Shown: piece by piece, positions 24,434-35,600 of the stretch
Layout of the letters: every line of letters starts with the position of its first letter
How positions within the stretch are numbered: position 1 is the stretch's first letter
Assembly (NCBI GenBank): GCA_963576725.1
Contig: OY755236.1
Coordinates: 64,392,636-64,456,635 of the forward strand
DNA length: 64,000 bases
Reading direction: 5' to 3'
Origin: Azorinus chamasolen
Taxonomy: Eukaryota; Mollusca; Bivalvia; Cardiida; Solecurtidae
The notes under the pieces: model-generated
Told to the model about the DNA's origin: nothing
The model's input: the letters and a program-made list of their open reading frames with translations, nothing else
The model's database searches: none
Made by a program: the position numbers and the translations under genes

Positions 24434-25260
24434 TTTAACATGTTGAATATTAATTTAAGAAATAATGACAACATGTATATTATTGAGCCAAACTACATAT
24501 TACAAGGTATTTTTGACTGAGACAGCGACTTTAGAATCTGATCTACATAATTCCATAAGCTCGTATAGGAGCGGTCTGATCTGGGTATACTGTGTTTGCA
24601 AAAGCGTGAAATGCGTTTATATGAAGGAAATGGTTAAGAAGAATAACTCTGCAAACTGACGGTCAGAAGCTGAAACAAGGGTTATCTTACTTTAACCACT
24701 TTCATATAGAGGTTTTTGCACGTTAGCAAACATAGTGGATCCACATGAGACGACCTTGTAAGAACCGTCTGATCAGGGTGTAACCTATTTGCTTATGATA
24801 TATGATGCATGATGTCATCATTTCTTATATGAATATTCAACAGTGATAATATGTGAACACATTATTTTTTGACCAGACAGAAAATGTACGGTCAGCTATA
24901 TATTATTACATAAGCAAAACCTGATTAGACGGTTCTTTCAGGAACCGGTTGATCTGGGTCTACTCTGTTTGCAAAGGTGTGAAAAGGTCTGGTAAAGAGT
25001 TATTTTTTACCTCATAATACCACATTTTACACCTCTGCAAACAGAGTAGACACAGACAACATCGCCTCCTGTATGAGTTATCCGATCTAAGTCTGTTCTA
25101 TTTGCTTACTTAACAAATAATATATTTCTGAGTCAAGAGTTTGTGCCATTGTGAAAAAAAATCCATTGTTGATAATGCCATTATAGAAATTTAGCTCATA
25201 TTAATACAATCATTATTTCCAATAATCACTAGGTACAATATTAAGACGTGTAGAAGCCTG
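24434..25260. mobile_element. Cluster of family A copies
   Basis: One copy runs TTAACATGTTGAATATTAAT to GGAAATGGTTAA (about 24434-24638). A second begins TTAACCACTTTCATATAGAG (24692) and overlaps further arms at 24950-24985 and 25040-25110, several with a reduced apex. Confidence 0.55.
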
Positions 25261-25434
25261 CCTGGGAAGACCTCTACACTAAGTAACCTACTGTATTTAA
25301 CAAATTCCATCCTAGACTATATTAAAAATAACCTCTTTAAATAAACCTACTGAAAAGGAGCATTAAATTTTTACTGGAAAAGGAATTTTTTTAAGTGTGT
25401 ACTTTTGAAACCAATTAGATAAATAGAGCATTTG

Positions 25435-26650
25435 GTCCAATTGTTAAAACAAGAGGACCATGAGGCCCTGAAGCGCTCACCTGAGATAACCCCGGGGCTG
25501 GGCCATTTTTGACCCAGAAGTCATCATTTGTACAACCTTGGTAGATAACCATCAGGCAAAGCTGCATGCCATTAATTAAAGGTCCAAGCCTTATGGTTTC
25601 AGAGAAAAATAATATTTTATGTTTTCCCCATGAAAAACTGATAAGCCCCAGGGCAGGGTCAAGTTTCGCCCAGAGGTCGGAGGTCGTAAGTTGAACATTC
25701 TTGGCAGAGAACCACAAAGCAAAGCCACATACCAAATATGGAAGGTATGGGTCTTATGGTTCCAGGGACTAAGACTTTTTAAGGCGTTTCTTGAGTAAGT
25801 CTATGAAAATTAATATGCCCCAGGGCGGGGCCATTTTTTACCAAAAGCATTAAAGCTCATAATTCACAAGTACAATCTTGGTAGAGGACTATATGGTTAA
25901 GCTGCGTGTCAAATATTAAAGGTAAAGGTGAGGTTTATAGTCTGGAACTTCATACAATGTACATATTCTCCCGACTTCACAAGTTACCCCCTGATCACTG
26001 GGTTATAAGTCGGCCATTAACACTCGGCGCCTCAGGCAGCCATGGCACATTGGCTTATTTCACTCGCAGGTATCCATTTATATACCTGGGTAGAGAGGAG
26101 CAAACGTGGGATGCATTTTTTGCTCAGGAAAATTAACGTCCTACCACTGGACCACCATTCCCATTGGTATTGGTCTTATGGTTTCAGAAAAGAAGATCTT
26201 CAAAGGTTTTCCTATTATAAGTATATGTAAAACTGATAAACCCCGGGTGGGGCCATTTTGACCTGGTGGTCATAATTTGAACAGTCTTGGTAGAGGACTA
26301 TCAAATATTGATATATACCAAATATCAAAGGTCTGGGCATTCTAATTTCAGTAGATCAGAGATGATTTTTTAGATTTTCTTGAAAAACCCTGGGGCGAGG
26401 CCATTTTTGACCAAGGGGTAATAATTTGAACAATATTTGTAGAGGACTATTAGATCATGCTACATACCAAATTTCAAAGTTCAAGGCTTTACAGTTATTT
26501 CAGAGAAGAAGATTTTTAAAGATTTTCCTAAAAATAACTGATAAGCCCCGAGGCGGGACCATTTTGGGTCCGGGTGTGTGTGTGTGTGGAGGGGGATGGG
26601 GGGGGGGGGGGGTCAAAATCGTACTTGGCCGAGGTCTTATGGCGATACAC
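25435..26650 (+). repeat. ~155-bp tandem repeats (GGGGCCATTTTTGACC family)
   Basis: About seven diverged units with CCCxGGGxGGGGCCATTTT, CATAATTTGAACA, CTTGGTAGAGGACTAT, ACCAAATATCAAAGGTC and CTTATGGTTTCAGAGAAGAA. It starts AACAAGAGGACCATGAGGCC, also seen at 31925. A TG repeat and poly-G tract occur near 26575-26611. Confidence 0.65.
25950..26168 (-). mobile_element. tRNA-derived SINE-like insertion inside a tandem repeat
   Basis: Minus strand reads GGGAATGGTGGTCCAGTGGT (A-box-like), then a body with ATAAGCCAATGTGCCATGGC and ATAACCCAGTGATCAGGGGG. It interrupts the ~155-bp repeat pattern on both sides. A clear B box was not found. Confidence 0.45.
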
Positions 26651-27183
26651 TTAACTTACATATTTGATTAAGAATGATTGAGAATTGTGGGAGCTAGAGT
26701 ATAGACAAATTGCAGATGGATGGATGGACATATTTATATCCCCCAAACACAAACACATGCATGTGTGCACTTTCACGCACGCACGCGCACGCACACAGCA
26801 ATAAAATACTGAAGGTGAGCTAATGTTTAACCCCCTTTGGCTAACTGATTATAAAGACAATCAAAACTGTTTTTCTGAGTTTAATATTTCAAGTCTTGCG
26901 AAAACAAAGCATGAAACAAATAATACAGTAATATGCATTGTGTAGATATTGTAAAACATGGGCTTACATATCAAACATGACACATGGGCTTACACATCAA
27001 ACATGACAATACACATGTGCTTATATATCAAGCCATAAAGCCTCTAGCAAGGTCTGTACACAATCATCTTCAAAAGATTATCTCAGCATTCTAGTAATTG
27101 TTACCTACAAAATAGTCTAATGTACTAATGACTTTTTGTCTCAAGCACTCCATATAAAACTATATTCAAAACTTATACCAGTG

Positions 27184-27409
27184 TTAACCCATTCCCTCAT
27201 AGGCTATTTTTAGATACCTCTTTGAATAAATCTACCGAAAAGGAGCATTAACTAGAGAAAAGGAAAAATTTAGAATTTTGTAGTCTGAAACCATTGTGAT
27301 AAATAGAGCATTTGCTCCTATAGGAGCAAATGCTCTATTTATCACAATGGTTTCACAGAGTGACTTATACAGAGTCATCAAAAGTCGTCAATATGAGGGA
27401 ATGGGCGAA
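27184..27409. mobile_element. Family B MITE with a perfect 68-bp palindrome
   Basis: TTAACCCATTCCCTCATAGG to GAGGGAATGGGCGAA. The palindrome 27287-27354 is exactly self-complementary, with apex GCTCCTATAGGAGC. The right TTAA has decayed to CGAA, shared with the following A copy. Confidence 0.8.
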
Positions 27410-27632
27410 CCCTTTACTCCATGAATATTCATGTAAGAAATAATGATTCTGACGAATGTTTATAATCACATATAAACACAATAATTTGTGGCCATAGTAG
27501 AAACTAGATGTTGAGGTATATCATAAACAAACAGAGTAGACCTTTATCAGATGGCTCCTAAACAAGTTGTCTCATATGGGTCTATTCTATTTGTAAAGGC
27601 AGATAAGGGCATATCTATGGAGTAAAGGGTCG
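27406..27632. mobile_element. Family A MITE
   Basis: GAACCCTTTACTCCATGAAT to GGAGTAAAGGGT. The hairpin is partly decayed (GATGGCTCCTAAACAAGTTG). Confidence 0.65.
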
Positions 27633-27639
27633 GGCATTC

Positions 27640-27842
27640 ATTAGAATTAACCTTCTGGTCTGCACTAATTATCAACTGCAAAAAGTGTCGTCTGTTTCAT
27701 ATGTAAAGTACATATTTCTTCCATTCCTTTTAAAAACCAGTGTTAGAATGTCAAACAGTTTGCATCCCGGTGAGATGCCTAGTTACGTGATGGCTCATCT
27801 GGACCCAACCTGTCAGTCAAGGTTATAACAATAGAGTGTTAA
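27640..27842. mobile_element. Family D MITE
   Basis: TTAACCTTCTGGTCTGCACT, AACAGTTTGCATCCCGGTGA, arm GATGGCTCATCTGGACCCAA, ending at the TTAA of the next copy. Confidence 0.5.
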
Positions 27843-28080
27843 CCCTTTACTAAATGAATATTCGTGTAAGAAATTATGACGTCATGAATATAAATTAGAT
27901 TATTTCTATAATGGCATATCAACACAGGAAATGTTGGCCATGGCAGAAACTACATATCTATTTAATTTCATAAACAAACAGAGTAGACCCTGATCAGATG
28001 GCTCCTACAGGAGCTGTCTGATCCGGGTCTACTCTGTCTGCAAAGGTGTAGAAAGGCGTATTTATGGAGTAAAGGGTGAA
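27839..28080. mobile_element. Family A MITE
   Basis: TTAACCCTTTACTAAATGAA to TTATGGAGTAAAGGGT. Centre CAGATGGCTCCTACAGGAGC plus TGTCTGATCCGGGTC. Confidence 0.75.
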
Positions 28081-28169
28081 AGGTTAATGTACCACTGATA
28101 ACAATTTCTTATTCATAGCATAAAAAAGACAGAAAAATACAAAACTGAATAATAAATAGTTTAATTCTA

Positions 28170-28382
28170 TGCTTTTTAATGCTTTTGCAAACAGAGTAGA
28201 CCTTGATCAGACTGCTCCACTAGGAGCCGTCTGATCAAGGTCGGCTCTCTGTGCTTATAAAACAATTTAGATCCGATTCTACAGTTTCTGCCATGACCAA
28301 AATTTCCTCCGTTTATATGTCATTATAAAAAACGACAATGCCATTTATCTTGCATGAATATTCATGGAGTAAAGGTTTAATT
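28170..28382. mobile_element. Family A MITE, left end decayed
   Basis: TTTGCAAACAGAGTAGACCT, apex CTGCTCCACTAGGAGC, right body, and end TTCATGGAGTAAAGGTTTAA. Confidence 0.6.
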
Positions 28383-28469
28383 AAAGGTAACAGAAACAGC
28401 TGGATACAAAATGCATAATACCACGTACATACTGAATAATTACTGTCGCTGAAACTGAATGAACTAGTA

Positions 28470-28775
28470 AACAGCTTTGGCCAACAAGAGTGTTCGGAGG
28501 AACACATGTGTCACCTGCTCGCAACTGACACGAAAAAGTGTTAATATGCTGGAGTGCGAAAATCAGAAAAAGGGGAATAACTCAAAAAGTATTGCATGCA
28601 GAGTGATGGACCTTAATTACATCAATGGTCCTCAATGAGAGGAAGACACACGTGAAAGCTCTATAATGATTAGTTTAGAAATGACAGCCAAAAAAAGAAA
28701 GCGTGACGGACAGACAGACGACGGATAAGTGATCCCTAAGTGACACACTGCCTCTCGGCAGGTGACACAATAAGA
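28470..28775. repeat. Interspersed repeat (ACACATGTGTCACCTG ... GGTGACACAA)
   Basis: Starts CAACAAGAGTGTTCGGAGGA and ends CTCGGCAGGTGACACAA, with GACGGACAGACAGACGACGG inside. A shortened relative lies at 42155-42275. Confidence 0.5.
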
Positions 28776-29160
28776 GCCAGCTTGACCTTTGACCTCAGTA
28801 TTTCACAACTACCTGAATTTGAAAAATCTGAGTTTGAAAAATCTGTGAATTCTAACAAAAATGCAATAAAGAAGATAAAATAGATTGTGTAATTTTTAAT
28901 TATATTTCAAACAGAGGTTAAAAAGTTCAAAGCAAAATATCAGATACTTTAATTAAAAACCAAATCCTGTCATTATTAAAATTCAGCTGATAAATATTAT
29001 GGTGTAATTATTTCTTATAGGAATATTGAACAGGGAAAGAGTTAAAATGAGATGAGTGATTAGAGTAAGCATGCTCAAGCTGACATTGAAGTTTTTACAA
29101 TTACATGTATGAATATAATTGGTCAAAAATGCTTGTACAACACAAGTATGAATATATCCC

Positions 29161-29578
29161 TTAACCCTTTCTGTGTTTAACCCTTCGCTTGCTGAATTTT
29201 AAAATACATTTCTCCTTCTTTACCCATGCCTTGTTGAATAATTACATATATCTTCACTGTGTACAAGTATTTCGCTGTGAAATCACTGCTTAGGAGTGCA
29301 CTGGTTGCACAATCAAATTGTAAATAGTGCAGACCCTGATGAGACAGCTCCTGCAGGAGCTGTCTCATCTGGGTCTTCACTATTTACAGGTAGGTATATT
29401 GATGTGAACAGCAAGCGAAGGGTTAATGTTCATGAAAGAAATAATGACAGCATGATGATTTATAAACTGAATTTTTATTAAACGTAAACTTTTGATAAAA
29501 ACTGTAGAACCTGATCTTATCTGGGTGGACTCTGTTTGCAAATGCATGAAAAGGTGTTTACATGAAGGAAAGGGTTAA
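29161..29578. mobile_element. Family A MITE interrupted by a nested TTAA element
   Basis: Outer ends TTAACCCTTTCTGTG (29161) and GAAGGAAAGGGTTAA (29575-29578). Removing 29181-29426 restores an A-like left half, with TGTTCATGAAAGAAATAATG following directly. Confidence 0.8.
29177..29426. mobile_element. Nested TTAA element with 14-bp perfect inverted ends
   Basis: TTAA + CCCTTCGCTTGCTG (29177-29194) and CAGCAAGCGAAGGG + TTAA (29409-29426). The hairpin AGACAGCTCCTGCAGGAGCT plus GTCTCATCTGGGTC is perfectly paired. TTAA on both sides and CCC ends fit piggyBac-type transposition. It resembles family H at 39565-39831. Confidence 0.85.
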
Positions 29579-29579
29579 T

Positions 29580-30085
29580 ACAAAAGGATGATCCTCTCTT
29601 CATACACATTAGTTTTGACAAAAGTAATGGTCAAATGAATCAGTTGCAAGTTTAATCTGCCAAACGATGAATTATTACAGCAAACAAAAGGGTCCTAATG
29701 TCCAGTATCCTTTACCTGAGACAATAGGTTGTGTGATCTGTTGTGTATGTATGTCCATCTGTTTAAAATATGGCAAGAAGTTAACCTAAGGCAGACAAAT
29801 TTCTTTTATCCTTTCCTTGGTCTTTTTGGAGAATATGTTTGAAGCAAACTGTTGGCAACATATGATGATGAAGGACACAGCACTGTCATGCTCAGCCGCA
29901 GAGACCTGCATAACTAACTACTAAGTATTAAATATTGCAGAGCTACTGAATTGGGTGGCATAAATGGCATTGTAACTCTAAGCAACTGATTAATATTACA
30001 GTATCCACAATTAATCTAGAGTTGAATCTCTGTATAGCTACCATATAATAAATATTAATGTCTTTAAAAAAAAGCAAGTGGCTAT
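29580..30085. other. No gene recognised
   Basis: Unique-looking sequence. A short minus-strand open stretch at about 29800-29915 is followed by stops, and no homology was recognised. Confidence 0.4.
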
Positions 30086-30323
30086 TTAACCCTTTCCATG
30101 TTGAATAAAAATAACATCATGAATATTAATTTTATAAGCTGAATTTTTATTATGGCATATGAACAAGGATTTTTTTGGTATTGGAAGAAACTGTATCAGA
30201 TCTATCATAATTTCATAAGCAAACTGAGCAGACCCTGGTCGGATGATCGTACAAGAGACATCAAATCAGGGTCTACTCTGTTTGCAAAGGCGAGAAAATG
30301 CATTTATATGAAGGAAAGGGTAA
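30086..30323. mobile_element. Family A MITE
   Basis: TTAACCCTTTCCATGTTGAA to ATATGAAGGAAAGGGTAA. The hairpin apex is decayed (GATCGTACAAGAGACATC). Confidence 0.65.
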
Positions 30324-30400
30324 TGCAAAAAGACATGAATTATCTTTTGTCCAGCATTAAGCTACCACGTGCAATAAAGACCTAAACTTAAACTGGTCAC

Positions 30401-30780
30401 TTAACCCTTTCCCTCATATATATGCATTTTTATTCATTTGCAAACAGAGTAGACCCTGATCAGACGGCTCTCAAGAGGAGCCGTCTGATCAGGATCTGCT
30501 GCATTTGCTAATGGAATTTGAAATATCTCTCTCTTTACTTTCTAAAATGGCTCCACATGGACATTAATTATTTTATACTGCCATATATAACAAATCAATA
30601 CAACGTTATGCCAAATAGTACAGAATATGATCTAAGATGTTCTATAAGCAAACATAGCAGACCCTGATCCAAGGATCCTGAAGGGTCTACTCTGTAGTAA
30701 AGAGAAAATGTCTTAATGCAATAAAACCTCTCTAAAATCATCACTAAAGCAAGGTCTTACTTTCCATATCTAAGACACAT
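30401..30780. mobile_element. Family A MITE followed by a degenerate copy
   Basis: TTAACCCTTTCCCTCATATA with perfect centre CAGACGGCTCTCAAGAGGAG plus CCGTCTGATCAGG. Another arm lies at 30650-30690, and a C-type AATAAAACCTCTCTAAAATC at 30719. Confidence 0.6.
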
Positions 30781-30786
30781 GGTAGC

Positions 30787-31028
30787 ATAACCCTTTCCTC
30801 CGTAATTATGCTTTTCTATGCCTTTGCAAAGAGAGTAGACCCAGAAGATCAGACGGCTCCTATCTGATCAGGGTCTGTCTGTTTGCTTATGATATAATAT
30901 AGATATGATTCTACACTCTCTGCCATGGCCAAAACTGCCTGTGTCCATGTACTATTATAATAGTTAATCCAATTAATTTTCATGACATAATTTTTTTCTT
31001 ACAAGAATATTCATGAAGGAAAGGGTTG
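30787..31028. mobile_element. Family A MITE
   Basis: ATAACCCTTTCCTCCGTAAT to GAAGGAAAGGGTTGA. The central arm is shortened (GACGGCTCCTATCTGATC). Confidence 0.65.
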
Positions 31029-31124
31029 ATACAGGGAGAAATAAGGCAGCTTTCTGCATAACTTTCATCTGCACAAAGCAGCCAAATGCTTTAGAAGATG
31101 CTCGTGTTTATTCACTACTAAAGT

Positions 31125-31392
31125 GGTCCCTTTCACTCTTTCCTCGTATAAACTTTTTTTTTTATCTTTGCAAACAGAGAAGACCCAGACCAGACAGCTC
31201 TTGTAGAGAGCCTTCTGATCATGGTCTGCTCTGTTTACTAATAAAGTACATGTATATACATGTAGATCTGATCCTATATAATCTGATCCTTCAGTTTGGT
31301 CTAAGCCAAAATCCCTCAAAAAAAATTACCATATGAAAATTAAGTTCATGAATATGTATGAAGTGATCACTTCATGTATTAAAGGGTTTAAG
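31125..31392. mobile_element. Family A MITE
   Basis: CACTCTTTCCTCGTATAAAC, centre CAGACAGCTCTTGTAGAGAG...CTTCTGATCATGG, end TTAAAGGGTTTAAG. Confidence 0.6.
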
Positions 31393-31548
31393 GTTCTACT
31401 GTTCAACACAACCAACGAAACAGGCAACAGCAGCGGACTACTAGTGGAATGCTAAAGCATGCCTTATATGAACATACCCCGGTACCCTAATTAATCTCAG
31501 TACATGTATTTGCATACCCAGTCTCACCAGTTTGTAAAGCTGAATAAT

Positions 31549-31769
31549 TTAACCCATTCCCTAATATTGACGACTTTTGACGACTCTGTAAACATCACTT
31601 TGTGAAACCATTGTGATAAATAGAGCGTTTGCTCCTATAGGAGCAAATGCTCTATCTATCACAATGGTTTCAAACTACAACATTTTAAAATTTTAATTTT
31701 AATGCTACTTTTCGGTAGATTTATTCAAAATGGTTGCGTCTAAAAATAGCCTATAAGGTAATGGGTTAA
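31549..31769. mobile_element. Family B MITE, complete
   Basis: TTAACCCATTCCCTAATATT to AAGGTAATGGGTTAA. The palindrome 31604-31671 is near-perfect, with apex GCTCCTATAGGAGC. Confidence 0.8.
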
Positions 31770-31919
31770 CTTGTCACCATTTTGATAACTTTATATTAGA
31801 CTGACATAGCAGCAAATAGCCTAGTCCCTTGTCAAATGAATCCTTCAGGAGTCATTTGATCTGGATATTTACTATTTGCCTAAGTTTGTCTTTCCACATA
31901 TTTAGGGCAATTAGGGTAC

Positions 31920-32160
31920 AAAACAAGAGGGTCATGATGGCCCTGTATCACTCACCTGAGACTATAGCACATGTGCCCTATGTATATAAGAATATTGGTC
32001 TAACATTTTCTTCCTGGCAGACATAGAGTTTCATGAATTACAATAAGTTTAACCCTCTTTATTAACAATAATGACTTGAACAACTTTGGTAAAGGGACAC
32101 CTCAGGAATAGTCCAGCAAAATTTAATGAAATCAAGTATGAGGTTTCAGAAAATATTATT
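31920..32160 (+). repeat. Partial copy of the 25.4-kb repeat family
   Basis: AACAAGAGGGTCATGATGGC...CACTCACCTGAG, then AATAATGACTTGAACAACTT and a degenerate unit. It abuts the inverted repeat starting at 32185. Confidence 0.5.
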
Positions 32161-33399
32161 TTTGAAATTTTCGCTACAGCCATATAGTTGGGCATCCAAC
32201 TGAGGAAAAAGTGTCGAGCCATGGCATTAAATAGTAGAATTTGGCATGCACTGGATATGTAATGTTTGATGTCTGAGTAATTAGAAACTGCCCCATGCCA
32301 CCTGAAAATTTGCCCTTGTTTCTCTAAATTAGGTCAAAGGTCAACTAAGTGCATATTTTATATACGTTATTTGAGAAATCATCGTATCTTTATCAGTTTT
32401 AGGCGTAAAATAACAAACATGGTACCAAAATGAAGATTAAACATTGGCCTTTAATTTGCACTTACTTTGTGTAAAATATATTATTTGAATATTCATGAAT
32501 ATTAATGAGAACATAAAAATCCAGTAAAAAATCATTAAAATCAACATATAACTATGATATATGATGTCATGTCTTTGTCATTATTGCTATTTAACAAATA
32601 CAAATTACGTTGAAATAAAGGTTAGACAGACTGCTACTGAAAATAAAATGTATGTAGTCATACCAGCTATATATCATGCACACATACGTCTTAAAGTAAA
32701 GTGGGTGGGGTAAATGAACACCTATTGAAAACTCCCAGTTCTGTTACTAATTAATTCACTATATTTTTATGGATATTTTCTTGATTGGTACAATTAACAC
32801 CATTGCAAACACATGTTAGTGTGTTTTAAGTTACTTTGAAGCATTTACAGCGAATAGATTTGCATGGGGTAAATGAACACCTCAACAAAACTTTCAGTTC
32901 TGTTTAAAGTAACTAATCAATTCACTATATATTTATTGATATTTTCTTGGTTGGTACAATTAACACACATCGCAATCCAGTTACTGCATGAAACCCTGGC
33001 ATGTTCCGGCAGACATCTTGAGATAACTTGCGGAAAATACAATTTTGTTTTTCCCAGCCATCATTCAGACTTCATTGCCTAAAGGTCCAAGATGGTATAG
33101 ATGTATTAGTACAAGCAGTACATCAAAATCTTGGCATTTGACAACTGTCCAGCCATGGCCCCTTTCTGGTGGTATCCAAACCATGTATCCACCTCGTCAT
33201 GAGTTGATGGCAGATGGGACAATTCATGTCTACGCTTGTCTTGAATGACGATATTCAAATGTATCTGTTATATATGGTATACTGGTATACAACATCAACT
33301 CTGTGTTTGTGTCTTCTGCTTCTTATTTTGTCATACTTGGCCGCTTTAAAGCAGGCATACTCGCACCATTGTCCAACGTGTAATTTGAAAAACCCACGG

Positions 33400-35600
33400 T
33401 TAAAACATTGCAAACAGAAGAAGAGTACATGACAGCTAAAATCTTAACCTGGAAAGTTGGGAGCTATCACTTGATGTTATGGTAGCTTGTTCCAGATGAT
33501 GTTGACAGTAGAGTGGAAGAACTCAGGGCTTTTTTTCGGTCGATTTTATAGCCGTTTTAAGGCTATATTCCCAATGCAAAAAGTTTTTTTCCAATTCGAA
33601 GGAAAAAATCCCAATCAAAAGACTTTAATAAATTCTGAAGGGTTGTGATTCCCCGAAAGCAAAAATTGCAACACAAAAAGAGAAAATTGCAGACTCGGTT
33701 TATTGAGTCTGTACATGAGCAGAAATTGAAAGTGCAACACTGCTCACGCAATAAAGAGGCAAAAAGTATTCATATGTCATCCAATTGCCCATTTTTGAGG
33801 TCCACGAGGTATTTGTGCATTCTTTGAGTGGAACAGAACATCATTTAATGGTGTAAAATGCTAAAAGATTTGTTGCAAAATTTATTTTGATATGTTCTAT
33901 TTTCCAATTTTGTTAAAATGATGCAAAAAATTCCCAATGCTAGGGGTACGGGTCATATTCCCAAATGGACAGAAAAAGCCCTGGAACTATTCCCTCAGGA
34001 AATTGGTCCTGCAAAACCTTGGAACGAATCTTAAGAATTGGCCTCTTGTAGGTGTACCGCCTGGGCGTCAGAAGGTGGGGCGTCAGCTGCAACAAAATCA
34101 TTTACAAACTATAGAACATCGCGGCCTTTACTTGTTTCTGCCTCTGTTTGAGAAAATCGTGTTGAGCATGGCACCAACACTGAGCACTTGTTTTGCAATA
34201 TTGCAAAATTATAAATATGGTAGCTCTACGTTGGACCATCTCCACACGCTTTGCCATGGCCTTGGTGTGTGGATCCTAAATAAAAGATGTGTACTCAGCC
34301 TGCAGACTGATCAAGGGTTTCTAACATGCTTCCTTGGTTGATTATGGGAGGATCCAAGGTTCCTGCTTAGAACGGATGTGTATCAATTAGCCTCCTTTAT
34401 GACCATATCGACTCGGGATTTTCAAGACAATTTCAAAGACTAGTGTCTTAGTTATTTTACCTTCTTTGTTGTGGTCCGTTTCATGCTATGGACAGTATAA
34501 CTGGTCTCTATGTGTGTCTTGTTGGTGATAAGCAGGACCTAGCACTTTTCTGCATTGAACCCAGTCTCTTCCCTTTTCTACAGACTGCCGATGCCATTCT
34601 GGAAGATGTCTGCATCTTCTATTGACACGGCACAAAAGTGAGGCGTCAGCAAAGAGTCAACATGAAGAGTGTGGCCTGTTAGGTCATCATTGCATGCGAG
34701 GGAAAGGAAAGGACTGAGAACAGCACATTGATGAACACCGGATGCTATCGGTACTGACTCAGAGGAAACACCTTCCAGCATGACTTGTTGGCTGTTGGAT
34801 ACAATCAAGCATTTTGCAATACACATCATATTGTTGGAGCTTAAGCAGAAGGTGTCTTTTAGACACTTGGTCAAACGTTTGCATCAATCTGATAGAACTG
34901 GTCCAGACCTGACACAAGGTCATTGACCATGTTGATTAGTTGTGTCTCACAGAAGTGCTGCATCCTGAGTCCATGCTGGCATGGGTTGATGATGTAATGG
35001 TAAAATCAGGTTACTGTGTATGATGTATTCCAGAATCTTACATATGACAGAATTTAGGGACATAGGCCAATAGCTTGAATGGGGTTAGTCTTGACCATTG
35101 TCTTGTATATAGGATTAACATGAAATCTTCTAATCACTGGTTACTTCATCCTGGTTGTAAGTTGTAAGGCCTGGAAGATCAGAACAAGAGAAGGAGCCAG
35201 TGAATGTGCCATCTCTTTCAAGAACTTTGATAAGATGATGTCTGGACAGGTAGCTTTGTGGAGATTAAGAGCATTAAGAAGCTTGCAGATACCATTTATC
35301 GTGACATGAATAGGAAGGGCATTCGAATAAGGATACTCTCAAACGACACACATGAGAGATAGGTCCTAATGTGTAAAGACAGATAACTACTGGTTTAGTA
35401 TTTTAACTTTGATTTGTGTATCAACAACATTGTTAATGTCATCATTCTTCAGTGGTGTTATTCCCGAGCTGTCACATTCCTTGCCTTGCTCCTAACAAAA
35501 GTGTAAAGCTTCTTACAGCTGGTATCCTGTCACTAAGTCAATCACATACCAATCATGAAATTGAACTTTCACGTCTTTGCAAGTTTTCTGTATCCCCTTG
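33400..35600 (-). pseudogene. Decayed non-LTR retrotransposon reverse transcriptase (Jockey/CR1-like)
   Basis: Reading the minus strand from about 35560 to 33440 gives, across several frames and stops, the recognisable order of a LINE reverse transcriptase: NLHKATCPDIILSKFLKEMA (about 35290-35200), a HxCETQLINMVNDL motif (about 34960), LEGVSSESVPIASGV (about 34760), FNAEKC (about 34555), WxxHT near 34270, and FFHSTVNIIWNKLP (about 33510). The YADD-type motif is not intact. Many frameshifts and stops make it inactive. No endonuclease part was recognised. A 460-bp element interrupts the C-terminal part. Confidence 0.75.
33524..33983. mobile_element. hAT-like non-autonomous element nested in the reverse transcriptase relic
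   Basis: Inverted ends CAGGGCTTTTT (33524-33534) and AAAAAGCCCTG (33973-33983), with direct repeat GAACT on both sides (33519-33523 and 33984-33988). CAGGG-type ends suggest hAT, though hAT normally duplicates 8 bp, so class is uncertain. The two flanks join the retrotransposon frame. No transposase is encoded. Confidence 0.6.

Noticed and set aside
22460..25110. Regularly recurring palindromes resembling a CRISPR array
   Set aside because: They are whole MITEs of 200-250 bp with diverged copies and no uniform spacers, in an animal genome.
27287..27354. Strong hairpins that could be read as bacterial terminators
   Set aside because: The sequence is eukaryotic and the hairpins are centres of MITEs with TTAA ends.
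29800..29915. Possible minus-strand exon of about 38 codons
   Set aside because: It has no recognisable homology and no convincing acceptor-donor pair.
34578..34874. Intact 98-codon minus-strand gene
   Set aside because: It is the middle of a reverse transcriptase with its key motifs altered; the flanking frame is broken.
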